Assembly: GCA_902778275.1 (NCBI GenBank)
Contig: CACYXE010000025.1
Location: 1 to 43,350, forward strand
Direction of reading: 5' to 3'
Source: Oscillospiraceae bacterium
GTDB taxonomy: Bacteria > Bacillota > Clostridia > Oscillospirales > Oscillospiraceae
DNA length: 43,350 nt
Shown here: piece by piece, positions 16,036-24,748 of the stretch
How the letters are laid out: every line of letters starts with the position of its first letter
Numbering within the stretch: the first letter of the stretch is position 1
Position numbers and translations under genes: made by a program
The notes under the pieces: model-generated
Seen by the model: only the letters and a program-made list of their open reading frames with translations
The model's database searches: none
What the model was told of the DNA's origin: nothing

Positions 16036-17121
16036 ATGAAAAAGATCATTTCTGTTCTTCTTGCTCTGACCCTGGTTTTCGCGCTGGCCGCCTGCGGCAG
16101 CAGCGCCTCCGCCCCCGCAAGCACCGCCGCGCCCGCCGCCGAGGAAGCGAGCGCACCCGCCGCCGAAGAGGCTGTCAGCTTCAAGGTCGGCATCTGCAAC
16201 TATGTGGACGACGCCTCCCTGAACCAGATCGTGGAAAACATCGAGAACCAGCTGGCCGCTCTGGGCACGGAAAAGGGCGTGCACTTTGAGGTCCTGGAGG
16301 ACAACTGCAACGCCGACGCCAACGTCATGGCCCAGATCATCGCCAACTTCATCGCCGAAGATGTGGACCTGATGGTGGGAGTGGCCACCCCCGTGGCCAT
16401 GGCCATGCAGTCCGCCACCGAGGAGAACCAGATCCCCGTGGTCTTCGCCGCCGTCTCCGATCCTCTGGGCGTGGGCCTGGTAGAGAGCCTGGAGGCCCCC
16501 GGCAGCAACGTCACCGGCACCTCTGACTATCTGGACACCAACGCCGTCATGAACCTGATCTTTGCCGCCGATCCCGACGCGGCCACCATCGGCCTGCTCT
16601 ATGATGTGGGCCAGGACGCCTCCGCCGCTCCCATCGCCGACGCCAAGGCCTTCCTGGAAGCCAGGGGTGTCACCGTCATCGAGCGCACCGGCACCACTGT
16701 GGACGAAGTGACCCTGGCCGCCCAGGCCCTGGTCGCCGACAAGGTGGACGCCATCTTCACTCCCACCGACAACACCATCATGACCGCGGAGCTTTCCATC
16801 TATGAGATCCTGGCCCAGGCGGGCATCCCCCACTATACCGGGGCCGATTCCTTCGCCCTCAACGGTGCTTTCCTGGGCTACGGCGTGGACTATGCCAACC
16901 TGGGCGTGGAGACCGCCAACATGATCGCGGAGATCCTGGTGGATGGCGCGGACCCGGCTTCCACCGGCGTTATGACCTTCGATAACGGCACCGCCACCGT
17001 CAACACCGAGACCTGCGAGGCCCTGGGCCTGGACTACGACACCGTGGCTGCCGCCTTCGCCCCCTACTGCACCCAGGTGCAGAGCATCACCACCGCGGAG
17101 AGCTTTTCCGACCTGGGGTGA
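16036..17121 (+). CDS. trpX: ABC transporter substrate-binding lipoprotein, TrpX type
   Basis: The 361-residue protein opens with a lipoprotein signal peptide and lipobox LAAC (lipidated Cys20), followed by an Ala/Ser/Glu-rich linker. The body fits the ABC_sub_bind family (FKVGICNYVDDASLNQIVENI, VGVATPVAMAMQSATEENQIPVVFAAVSDP, TPTDNTIMTAELSIYEILAQAGIPHYTG). These binding proteins pair with a RbsC/LivH-like permease and one ATPase, which follow here. The Trp T-box upstream points to tryptophan or a precursor as the ligand, as proposed for trpXYZ operons; that specificity is inferred from regulation. Confidence 0.88.
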   Translation: MKKIISVLLALTLVFALAACGSSASAPASTAAPAAEEASAPAAEEAVSFKVGICNYVDDASLNQIVENIENQLAALGTEKGVHFEVLEDNCNADANVMAQIIANFIAEDVDLMVGVATPVAMAMQSATEENQIPVVFAAVSDPLGVGLVESLEAPGSNVTGTSDYLDTNAVMNLIFAADPDAATIGLLYDVGQDASAAPIADAKAFLEARGVTVIERTGTTVDEVTLAAQALVADKVDAIFTPTDNTIMTAELSIYEILAQAGIPHYTGADSFALNGAFLGYGVDYANLGVETANMIAEILVDGADPASTGVMTFDNGTATVNTETCEALGLDYDTVAAAFAPYCTQVQSITTAESFSDLG

Positions 17122-17125
17122 TATA

Positions 17126-17154
17126 GTTTTCAATTCTCAGATTTTAGTTTTTAG
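17126..17154 (+). repeat. Degenerate heptanucleotide tandem repeat, copy 2
   Basis: Four tandem 7-base units follow the trpX stop: GTTTTCA, ATTCTCA, GATTTTA and GTTTTTA, then G. The first and last units are identical to those of copy 1 at 10547-10568. Confidence 0.6.
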
Positions 17155-17158
17155 AGCA

Positions 17159-17187
17159 GCGGGGAAGGGGGTCGACCCTTTCCCCGC
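17159..17187 (+). promoter_or_regulatory. Intercistronic stem-loop between trpX and trpY
   Basis: A 12-bp GC-rich stem (17159-17170 with 17176-17187, one G-T pair, loop of five) has no T-tract. Such stems often shield the mRNA of the binding protein from 3' decay so that it is made in excess over the permease; that role is inferred. Confidence 0.6.
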
Positions 17188-17213
17188 CGCCATGGCGTAA
17201 GGAGTTGATGCGC

Positions 17214-18152
17214 ATGAGCCTGAGCGCGGTCCTGACTTTGGGACAAACGGCTTTGGAGCTGGGGCTGATCAGTTCGCTGACGGTGCTGGCCCTGTTTCTG
17301 AGCTATTCCATGCTGAATGTTTGCGATCTTTCCACCGACGGCTGCTTCACCCTGGGGGCGACCGTCGGCGCTGTCGTCGCCATCGCCGGCCACCCCTGGC
17401 TGTCCATTCCGGCGGCGATGCTGGCCGGTATGCTCTCCGGTATGATCACCGCCCTGCTGCAGACCAGGATGGGCATTGACAGTCTGCTCTCCGGCATCAT
17501 CGTCAACACGGGGCTGTACTCCATCAACATCGCCGTCATGGGCAACGCCTCCATCCTGAACATGAACAAGACCGAGACGGTCTTCACCAGGACCAAGGAC
17601 TTCCTGGCGGGCACGGCCCTGTCGGGACAGTACAAGACCCTGGTGGCCCTGATCGCCGTGGCGCTGGTGATCCTGTTCCTGTCCCTGTTCCTGCGGACCC
17701 GGCTGGGCCTTGCCATCCGGGCCACCGGCAACAACCCGGACATGGTGCGCTCTTCTTCCATCAACCCCGCCTTCACCACCATCGTAGGCCTTTGCATTTC
17801 CAACGCCTTTACGGGGCTGTCCGGCTGCCTGCTGGCCCAGAGCCAGAAGTCGGTGAACATCGATATCGGCACCGGCATGGTAACCATCGCTCTGGCCTCG
17901 CTGCTGATCGGCAACGCCTTCCTGGGCAAAGGGAAGATCCCCGTCCGCGCTGTCGGCGCGGTGCTGGGCGCCTTCCTGTTCCGCTTGGTGTACACCATCG
18001 CCCTGCGCTTCAATATGCCGGCTTTCATGCTGAAGCTGGTGTCTTCGGTGATCGTCATCATCGCCATAGCCGGCCCCTATCTCAAGGGTCAAATGCCGCT
18101 GCTGAAGCGCCGGATGGCCCACCGGCGGGGAGAGGAGGAGTCGGAATGCTGA
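17214..18152 (+). CDS. trpY: ABC transporter permease, TrpY type
   Basis: The protein has about 312 residues and about eight to ten membrane segments of the branched-chain-amino-acid/ribose permease type (BPD_transp_2). Typical stretches are LSTDGCFTLGATVGAVVAI, LSGIIVNTGLYSINIAVMG and LGLAIRATGNNPDMVRSS, the last being the cytoplasmic loop that contacts the ATPase. The ATG at 17214 is preferred because AAGGAG lies nine bases upstream; ATG 17208 would be only three bases from it. The stop overlaps the next start by seven bases. Confidence 0.88.
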   Translation: MSLSAVLTLGQTALELGLISSLTVLALFLSYSMLNVCDLSTDGCFTLGATVGAVVAIAGHPWLSIPAAMLAGMLSGMITALLQTRMGIDSLLSGIIVNTGLYSINIAVMGNASILNMNKTETVFTRTKDFLAGTALSGQYKTLVALIAVALVILFLSLFLRTRLGLAIRATGNNPDMVRSSSINPAFTTIVGLCISNAFTGLSGCLLAQSQKSVNIDIGTGMVTIALASLLIGNAFLGKGKIPVRAVGAVLGAFLFRLVYTIALRFNMPAFMLKLVSSVIVIIAIAGPYLKGQMPLLKRRMAHRRGEEESEC

Positions 18153-18937
18153 GGATCTCCCACATCTCCAAGACCTTCAACCCCGGTACGGTCAATGCCA
18201 AGAAGGCGCTGGACGATCTGTCCCTCACCGTGCAGGACGGGGAGTTCGTCACCATCATCGGCGCGAACGGCGCCGGGAAATCCACCCTGTTCAACGCCAT
18301 CTCCGGCAGCTTCATCACCGACAGCGGGCGGATCCTGCTGGACGAGCTTGACATGACTCTGCTGCCTGAATATAAACGGGCCAAGCAGATCGGCCGCCTG
18401 TTCCAGGACCCCATGCGGGGCAGTGCGCCGGGCATGAGCATCGAGGAAAATCTGGCTCTGGCCGCCGGGCGCGGCGGCTGGCTGGGCCGTCTCTCCAAGG
18501 CGGACCGGGAGCAGTTCCGGGCACAGCTGGGCCTGCTGGGCATGGGGCTGGAGGATCGGATGCAGCAGCCGGTGGGCCTGCTCTCCGGCGGTCAGCGACA
18601 GGCGCTGACCCTGATGATGGCCACCATTAACCCGCCCAAGCTCCTGCTGCTGGATGAGCATACGGCGGCTTTGGACCCGGCCTCCGCGGAGAAGGTACTG
18701 GCCATCACCCGGCAGATCGTGGAGGAAAACAGGCTGACCTGCCTGATGGTCACCCACAACATGCAGTCTGCCCTGGACCTGGGCAGCCGCACCATCATGA
18801 TGGACCGGGGACGGATCATCTTCGACGTGGCCGGAAAGGAGCGGGAGGGCCTGACCATCCAGGATCTGCTGGGGCAGTTCAAACTGGCCGCGGGCAAGGT
18901 CCTGGACAACGACCGGATGCTGCTGGGCGTAGAGTAA
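18146..18937 (+). CDS. trpZ: ABC transporter ATP-binding protein, TrpZ type
   Basis: This 263-residue ATPase has Walker A GANGAGKST (residues 39-47), the signature LSGGQRQAL near residue 143, Walker B LLLLDEHTAALDP, and a switch His in VTHNMQ. The start at 18146 sits behind GGAGGAG and overlaps trpY, so the two are translationally coupled. With trpX and trpY it forms an importer placed under the Trp T-box. A strong terminator follows. Confidence 0.93.
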   Translation: MLRISHISKTFNPGTVNAKKALDDLSLTVQDGEFVTIIGANGAGKSTLFNAISGSFITDSGRILLDELDMTLLPEYKRAKQIGRLFQDPMRGSAPGMSIEENLALAAGRGGWLGRLSKADREQFRAQLGLLGMGLEDRMQQPVGLLSGGQRQALTLMMATINPPKLLLLDEHTAALDPASAEKVLAITRQIVEENRLTCLMVTHNMQSALDLGSRTIMMDRGRIIFDVAGKEREGLTIQDLLGQFKLAAGKVLDNDRMLLGVE

Positions 18938-18952
18938 AAACTGGATACGGAA

Positions 18953-19000
18953 GACGGCAGGGACGCTCTCAGGCAAAGCGTCCCTGCCGTCCTGTTTTTT
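18953..19000 (+). terminator. Rho-independent terminator of the trpXYZ-type operon
   Basis: A perfect 15-bp stem (18953-18967 with 18977-18991) with a 9-base loop is followed by CTG and six T residues. Confidence 0.92.
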
Positions 19001-19004
19001 GCGC

Positions 19005-19033
19005 TGTACTTCTGCCATAGATTATGCTATAAT
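19005..19033 (+). promoter_or_regulatory. Extended -10 promoter of ispG-polC
   Basis: A perfect TATAAT (19028-19033) is preceded by TGC (extended -10). The -35 at 19005-19010 (TGTACT) is weak. It sits just after the terminator and 38 bases before the ispG ATG, so ispG-polC has its own start here. Confidence 0.6.
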
Positions 19034-19071
19034 AATAAATTGTTGAATTATGCGAACAGGCAGGGATTGCT

Positions 19072-20133
19072 ATGAATACACGTGAAAATACCAGAAAGAT
19101 CCGGGTGGGCGGCCTTTATATCGGCGGCGACGCGCCGGTGACGGTCCAGTCCATGTGCAACACCAAAACCTGGGACGTGGAGGCCACCGTGCAGCAGATC
19201 AAGGAGCTGCGGGCGGCGGGCTGCGAGATCGTGCGGCTGGCCATCCCCGATCTGCGGGCGGCGGAGGCCATCGACAAGATCAAGGCCCGGGTGGATCTGC
19301 CCCTGGTGGCGGACATCCATTTCGACTACAAGCTGGCCCTGGCTGTGGCCGAGCGGGGGATCGACAAGATCCGCATCAACCCCGGCAACATCGGCGCCGA
19401 GGAAAACGTGAAGGCCGTGGCGGAGGCCTGCAGGGCCCGGGGCATCCCCATCCGCATCGGCGTCAACGCGGGCAGCCTGGAAAAGCGCCTGCTGGAAAAA
19501 TACGGCCACCCCTGCCCGGAGGCCATGGTGGAAAGCGCCGAGGGTCACGTGCGCCTGCTGGAGAAGTACGGCTTTGAGGATATCTGCCTGAGCCTCAAGT
19601 CCTCCACCGTGCCGCTGACCATCGCGGCCTACCGGCTGGCGGCGGAGCGCTTTGACTACCCCCTGCACCTGGGCGTCACGGAAACCGGTACCGAGTGGAA
19701 CGGCACCATCCAATCCGCCGTGGGCATCGGCACCCTGCTCAGCGAGGGCATCGGCGGCACCATCCGCGTGTCCCTGACCGCGGATCCGGTAAAGGAGGTC
19801 ATCGCCGGCGTCGCCATTTTGAAGGCGGCAGGCCTGCGCCGCGGCGGCGTGAAATTCGTCTCCTGCCCCACCTGCGGGCGCACGGAGATCGACCTGATCG
19901 GCCTGGCCAACCGGGTGGAGGGCCTGGTCCGGGATCTGGACCGGGACATCACCGTGGCTGTCATGGGCTGTGTGGTCAACGGCCCCGGGGAGGCCCGGGA
20001 GGCCGATTACGGCATCGCCGGCGGCAAAGACAAGGGCATCCTTTTTAAAAAGGGTCAGGTGCTGGGCACCTATCCCTATGAACGCCTGTGTGAGGCCTTG
20101 ATGGATCTGATCGAAAAGGACAAGGACCAATGA
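19072..20133 (+). CDS. ispG: 4-hydroxy-3-methylbut-2-en-1-yl diphosphate synthase (flavodoxin/ferredoxin)
   Basis: The 353-residue product has the short bacterial IspG (GcpE) form. The iron-sulfur ligands are visible as SCPTCGRTE (Cys265, Cys268) and CVVNGPGEA (Cys300), and the N-terminal TIM barrel shows [18 protein letters not shown] and [11 protein letters not shown]. It carries out the reductive step that forms HMBPP in the MEP pathway, downstream of Dxr encoded nearby. The stop overlaps the polC ATG (ATGA). Confidence 0.97.
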   Translation: MNTRENTRKIRVGGLYIGGDAPVTVQSMCNTKTWDVEATVQQIKELRAAGCEIVRLAIPDLRAAEAIDKIKARVDLPLVADIHFDYKLALAVAERGIDKIRINPGNIGAEENVKAVAEACRARGIPIRIGVNAGSLEKRLLEKYGHPCPEAMVESAEGHVRLLEKYGFEDICLSLKSSTVPLTIAAYRLAAERFDYPLHLGVTETGTEWNGTIQSAVGIGTLLSEGIGGTIRVSLTADPVKEVIAGVAILKAAGLRRGGVKFVSCPTCGRTEIDLIGLANRVEGLVRDLDRDITVAVMGCVVNGPGEAREADYGIAGGKDKGILFKKGQVLGTYPYERLCEALMDLIEKDKDQ

Positions 20134-23100
20134 GCGAACATACCCCATTTTTGACCATATTTCCCGGCTGCGCGCCCCTGACCCACGCGGCGGGCGGCCT
20201 GGACAAGGCCTACGTGACCCAGGTACGGATCTACGCCGGCGAGGGCCGCATGGCGGTGGACGCCTGGTTTGCGGCCATGCCCTCCCCGGTGGAGATCTCC
20301 GGCCTGGAGACGCGCCTGCGGGAGGACTACGAGCTGCAGAAGGTGGAACTGGAGGCGGACTATCCCCGGCCCAAGACGGCGGCGGCGGCCTCCTCCGGCG
20401 GCGCCGAGGGCAAGAGCGTGAACGCGGGCTCCGTACTCTTCGGCAAGGCCATCAAGCAGCATCCGGTCCCCATGGAGACCCTGACCCTGGAATCGGGCAA
20501 GGTGACTGTGGAGGGGGATGTGGTGGCCGTCACCAGCCGCAAGCTGCAGAAGCGGGGCGGTGCGGTGCTGTGCTTTGACATCACCGACCGCACAAATACC
20601 ATCCGCGTGACCCGATATCTGCGTTCCGACGACGATCAGAGCGTCATCAACAAAATCGCGGAAAAGGACCATCTCATCGTCCAGGGGGAGATCACCTACA
20701 GCAAGTATGACGACGACATGGTGATGGAGCCCCGAAACATCATGAAGGGCAAGCGTACCGTGCGCCCGGACAAGGCTCCGGAAAAGCGCGTGGAGCTGCA
20801 CGTGCATACCCGTTTTTCCGCTCTGGACGCGCTGACCGACCCGAACGCTATCGTCAAGCGGGCGGCGGACTGGGGCATGCCCGCCATCGCTGTCACGGAC
20901 CACGGCGTGGTACAGGCCTTCCCGGATATGTGGAAGGCCGGCAAAAAGTACGGCGTGAAGATCATCTACGGCTGTGAGATCTACTTCGTCAATGACATGG
21001 ACGGCAACAGCGCCGTGATCGGCAAGTCCAGGCTGCCCCTGGATACGGAGTTTGTCGCCTTCGATATCGAGACCACGGGCCTCAACGCCCAGAGCGACCG
21101 CATGACGGAGATCGGCGCGGTGATCTTCTCCGGCGGGGAGATCAAGGAGACCTTCAATACCTTCGTGGACCCCCAGATGCACATCCCGCCGGATATCACG
21201 GAGCTTACGGGTATCCGGGACCAGGACGTGGCGGGCGCCCCGCTGGAGAAGGAGGCTATGGAGAAGTTCATGGCCTTTGCCGGGGACCGGCCCTTGATCG
21301 CCCACAACGCCCATTTCGACGTGGGCTTTATGACCGCGGCGGCCCTGCGCCAGGGGCTGAAATTCAACCCCGTATTCCTGGACACCCTGGCTTTGAGCCA
21401 GGCCCTGCTGCCGGAGCTGAAGCGCTTCAAGCTGGACATCGTCTCCAACCATCTGGGCCTGCCCCAGTTCAATCACCACCGGGCTTCGGACGACGCCATG
21501 GTGGTGGCCCGGATGATGGATAAGTTCCTGCCCATGCTGGCCCAGCAGGGGGCCAGGACCGTGGACGATATCGAGACGGTGTACCACACCCTGCGCCGCA
21601 CCGACGTGGCCAAGAGCCACCACATGATCCTGCTGGTGAAGAACCGCAAAGGACTGAAAAACCTCTACGAGATGGTGAGCCAGTCCTATCTGAAATATTT
21701 TCACCGCAGCCCCACGGTGCCCAAGAGCCTGCTGAATCAGCACCGGGAGGGCATCCTGGTGGGCTCCGCCTGCGGCATGGGCGAGCTTTACGGCGCGGTG
21801 ATGCGCGGCGAGAGCGACAAGACCCTGGAAAAGATCGCCTCCTATTACGACTACCTGGAGATCCAGCCCATTTGCAACAACGGCTTTCTGGTGGAAAACG
21901 GACGTGTCAAGGACGAGACCGTGCTCCAGGACTACAACCGGCGGATCTATGAGCTGGGCAGGCGCATGGGCAAGCCGGTCGTCGCCGCCAGCGACGTGCA
22001 TTTCCTGGACGCGGAGGATGAGCAGTACCGCAAGATCCTCCAGGCGGCCAAGAAGTTTTCCGACCCGGACCGTGACTGCCCCATTTTCTTCCGCACCACG
22101 GAGGAGATGCTGGCGGAATTTGCCTATCTGGGGGAGGAGACCGCCAGAGAGGTGGTCATCACCAACACTCGGGCAATCGCCGAGCAGGTGGAGCCTATCG
22201 AGCTGCTGCCCAAGGAGCTGTTCCCGCCCAAAATCGCCAACTCCGCCCGGGACCTGAAGCGGCTGGTCTATGACAAGATGCACCGGATCTACGGCGAAAA
22301 CCCGCCGGAGCTGGTGCAGCGCCGGGTGGACACGGAGCTGAACACCATCCTGGATCACAACTACGACGTGATCTACATGTCCGCCCAGAAGCTGGTGCAG
22401 AACTCTCTGGAGCACGGCTACCTGGTGGGCAGCCGGGGCAGCGTGGGCTCCTCCATCGTGGCCTACATGTCCGGCATCACGGAGGTCAACTCCCTGCCGC
22501 CCCATTACGTCTGCCCCAAGTGCTGCCATACGGAATTCGTTACCGACGGCAGCTACGGCTGCGGCGCGGACATGCCGGAGAAGGAGTGCCCGGACTGCGG
22601 TACGCTCATGCGGCGGGACGGCTTCGACATCCCCTTCGAGACCTTCCTGGGCTACCCCGGCAACGAGAAGACCCCCGATATCGACCTGAACTTCTCCGGC
22701 GAGTACCAGGCCAAGGCCCACAAGTACACCGAGGTGCTCTTCGGCTCGGACCATGTGTTCCGCGCCGGGACCATCGGCACCCTGGCGGAAAAGACGGCCT
22801 ACGGCTATGTGAAGAAATATCTGGAGGAGCGGGGGATCCGGGCCACCAAGGCCGAGGAGAACCGCCTGGCCCTGGGCCTGGTGGGCATCAAGCGCACCAC
22901 CGGCCAGCACCCCGGCGGCCTGGTGGTCATCCCCCAGGACATGGACGTGACGGATTTCTGCCCGGTCCAGCACCCGGCAGACGATCCCAACAGCGACATT
23001 ATCACCACCCATTTTGAATATCACTGCATGGAGGATAATCTGCTGAAGCTGGACGAGCTGGGTCACGATGATCCCACCATGATCCGCATGATGGAGGATA

Positions 23101-24134
23101 TGACCGACGTCAACGCCCAGGAGATCTCCCTGTCCGACCCGGAGACCATGTCCATCTTCACAAGCCCCTCGGCTCTGGGCCTGCCGGACGACGACCCCAT
23201 CATCGGCAAGACCGGATCCATCGGCGTGCCGGAATTCGGTACCCCCTTCACACGGCAGATGCTGGTGGACACCCAGCCCAAACAGTTCGACACCCTGGTG
23301 CGGCTGTCCGGCTTCAGCCACGGCACCGACGTGTGGGCGGGCAACATCCACGATCTGATCGTCAACGGCGTGGCCTCGGTCAACGAGACCATCGGCTGCC
23401 GCGACGATATCATGCTCTATCTGATCCAGAAGGGCATGGAGCCCTCCCTGGCCTTCAAGACCATGGAGGCGGTGCGCAAGGGCAAGGTGAAAAAGAGCGG
23501 CGAGTTCCCCGGCGACGGGGAAGCGCAGATGCGTGATATGGGCGTGCCAGACTGGTGGATCGAATCCGCCCGGAAGATCGCCTATCTGTTCCCCAAGGCC
23601 CACGCGGTGGCCTACGTGATGATGGCCTTCCGCATTGCCTGGTTCAAGGTCCACAGGCCCCTGGCCTTTTACAGCGCCTACTTCTATCGGCGCAGCCAGA
23701 AGGGCGGCTTTGACGCGGAGATGATGTGCGTGGGCACGGCGGGGGTGCGCCGGAAGATCAACGAGATGAAGCGCCGCACGGATCTGACCGCCAACGAGGA
23801 GGACCTGCTGGTGACGCTGGAGGCGGTGTACGAGTTCAACATGCGCGGCTTTGAATTCGCGCCCATCGACCTGTACCAGTCCCACGCCACCAGGTTCCTC
23901 ATCACGGACGACGGCAGGCTGCGCCCGCCCTTCGTGTCCATTTCCGGCCTGGGTGAGACCGCGGCCTGGGATCTGGACCGCTGCCGGGAGAGCGGCGAGA
24001 CCTTTATCTCCGTAGAGGATCTGGGCCGGGCCTGCCCCAAGGTGAGCCAGACCCACCTGGATACCCTGCGGCGGCTGGGAGCCCTGGGCGAACTGCCCGA
24101 GACCAGCCAGATCACACTTTTCGACGGATTCTGA
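20130..24134 (+). CDS. polC: DNA polymerase III alpha subunit, PolC type
   Basis: The 1334-residue protein is the Gram-positive replicative polymerase, about 100 residues shorter at the N-terminus than Bacillus PolC. In order it has an OB-type region (about 105-210), the PHP domain ([14 protein letters not shown] from about 220) interrupted by the proofreading exonuclease ([14 protein letters not shown] from about 307, with HNAHFDVGF and HHRASDDA), a Cys4 zinc site (CPKCC and CPDCG, about 794-827), and the palm motif [12 protein letters not shown] near 848. The late segment [20 protein letters not shown] is the typical tail of the fingers. It overlaps ispG by four bases. Confidence 0.97.
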   Translation: MSEHTPFLTIFPGCAPLTHAAGGLDKAYVTQVRIYAGEGRMAVDAWFAAMPSPVEISGLETRLREDYELQKVELEADYPRPKTAAAASSGGAEGKSVNAGSVLFGKAIKQHPVPMETLTLESGKVTVEGDVVAVTSRKLQKRGGAVLCFDITDRTNTIRVTRYLRSDDDQSVINKIAEKDHLIVQGEITYSKYDDDMVMEPRNIMKGKRTVRPDKAPEKRVELHVHTRFSALDALTDPNAIVKRAADWGMPAIAVTDHGVVQAFPDMWKAGKKYGVKIIYGCEIYFVNDMDGNSAVIGKSRLPLDTEFVAFDIETTGLNAQSDRMTEIGAVIFSGGEIKETFNTFVDPQMHIPPDITELTGIRDQDVAGAPLEKEAMEKFMAFAGDRPLIAHNAHFDVGFMTAAALRQGLKFNPVFLDTLALSQALLPELKRFKLDIVSNHLGLPQFNHHRASDDAMVVARMMDKFLPMLAQQGARTVDDIETVYHTLRRTDVAKSHHMILLVKNRKGLKNLYEMVSQSYLKYFHRSPTVPKSLLNQHREGILVGSACGMGELYGAVMRGESDKTLEKIASYYDYLEIQPICNNGFLVENGRVKDETVLQDYNRRIYELGRRMGKPVVAASDVHFLDAEDEQYRKILQAAKKFSDPDRDCPIFFRTTEEMLAEFAYLGEETAREVVITNTRAIAEQVEPIELLPKELFPPKIANSARDLKRLVYDKMHRIYGENPPELVQRRVDTELNTILDHNYDVIYMSAQKLVQNSLEHGYLVGSRGSVGSSIVAYMSGITEVNSLPPHYVCPKCCHTEFVTDGSYGCGADMPEKECPDCGTLMRRDGFDIPFETFLGYPGNEKTPDIDLNFSGEYQAKAHKYTEVLFGSDHVFRAGTIGTLAEKTAYGYVKKYLEERGIRATKAEENRLALGLVGIKRTTGQHPGGLVVIPQDMDVTDFCPVQHPADDPNSDIITTHFEYHCMEDNLLKLDELGHDDPTMIRMMEDMTDVNAQEISLSDPETMSIFTSPSALGLPDDDPIIGKTGSIGVPEFGTPFTRQMLVDTQPKQFDTLVRLSGFSHGTDVWAGNIHDLIVNGVASVNETIGCRDDIMLYLIQKGMEPSLAFKTMEAVRKGKVKKSGEFPGDGEAQMRDMGVPDWWIESARKIAYLFPKAHAVAYVMMAFRIAWFKVHRPLAFYSAYFYRRSQKGGFDAEMMCVGTAGVRRKINEMKRRTDLTANEEDLLVTLEAVYEFNMRGFEFAPIDLYQSHATRFLITDDGRLRPPFVSISGLGETAAWDLDRCRESGETFISVEDLGRACPKVSQTHLDTLRRLGALGELPETSQITLFDGF

Positions 24135-24159
24135 TTTGTTATGACAGGAGGCGGGGCCG

Positions 24160-24687
24160 GTGAAAACTGCATATCAGACGCTGACGGCCCTGGTCCTGGT
24201 TTTGGTGCTGCTCCTGTCCGCCTGCGGGGGAGTCCAAACAGAGACTGTACCGGAGGAGACAGCTGCGCCGGCCGAGACTGTGTCGCCGGCTCCGCAGATC
24301 GGGGAAGCGCTCTCCGCTGCGGCGGTATCTGTCTCCGAGGTGATGGCCTCCAACAAGGCTACTCTTTGCGATGGCACGGGGGATTTTCCCGACTGGCTGG
24401 AGCTGTATAACGGCGGCGCGGAGAGCGTGTCCCTGTCCGGCTGGACTCTGGAGCGGGACGGCAAGTCCTGGCCGCTGCCCGACGTGACGCTGGCGGCAGG
24501 GGAGTACCGGGTCTTCTTTGGGACGGAGCTGGAAGACATGACCTTCCCGAAGGAGGGCTGCGTCCTTCGTCTGCTGGACGGACGGGGCGCTCTGGCGGAC
24601 AGTCTGGAGCTGCCCGCCCTGGCGGAGGATGAAAGCGCCTGCCGCCGGGAGGACGGCTCTGTGGAGCTGAGCATGTTCCCCAGTTGA
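24160..24687 (+). CDS. Lamin-tail-domain lipoprotein, N-terminal part of a frameshifted CotH protein
   Basis: A GTG at 24160, eight to nine bases after AGGAGG, opens a 175-residue frame. It begins with a lipoprotein signal (LVLLLSAC, lipidated Cys23) and a Pro/Thr/Glu-rich linker, then a lamin-tail-like domain (VSEVMASNKATLCDGTGDFPDWLELYNGG). The frame stops after ELSMFPS at 24687. The +1 frame continues without break with ENSDTGYRRFQETLLPANGEPVIGEVM, which is what normally follows in lamin-tail/CotH proteins. So this is most likely the first part of one gene split by a one-base frameshift near 24675-24687. It follows polC by 25 bases. Confidence 0.75.
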   Translation: MKTAYQTLTALVLVLVLLLSACGGVQTETVPEETAAPAETVSPAPQIGEALSAAAVSVSEVMASNKATLCDGTGDFPDWLELYNGGAESVSLSGWTLERDGKSWPLPDVTLAAGEYRVFFGTELEDMTFPKEGCVLRLLDGRGALADSLELPALAEDESACRREDGSVELSMFPS

Positions 24688-24748
24688 AAACAGCGATACG
24701 GGCTACCGCCGCTTCCAGGAAACGCTGCTGCCCGCAAACGGTGAGCCT

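Noticed and set aside
20076-24056. Minus-strand open frame of 1326 codons opposite polC
   Set aside because: It mirrors the polC codon pattern; PolC is fully conserved on the other strand and the antisense product shows no recognisable domain.
24669-24690. Programmed +1 frameshift like that of prfB at the CotH join
   Set aside because: There is no CTTTGA slip site and no well-spaced internal ribosome site; the CCC codon alone is too little evidence, so a plain frameshift is preferred.
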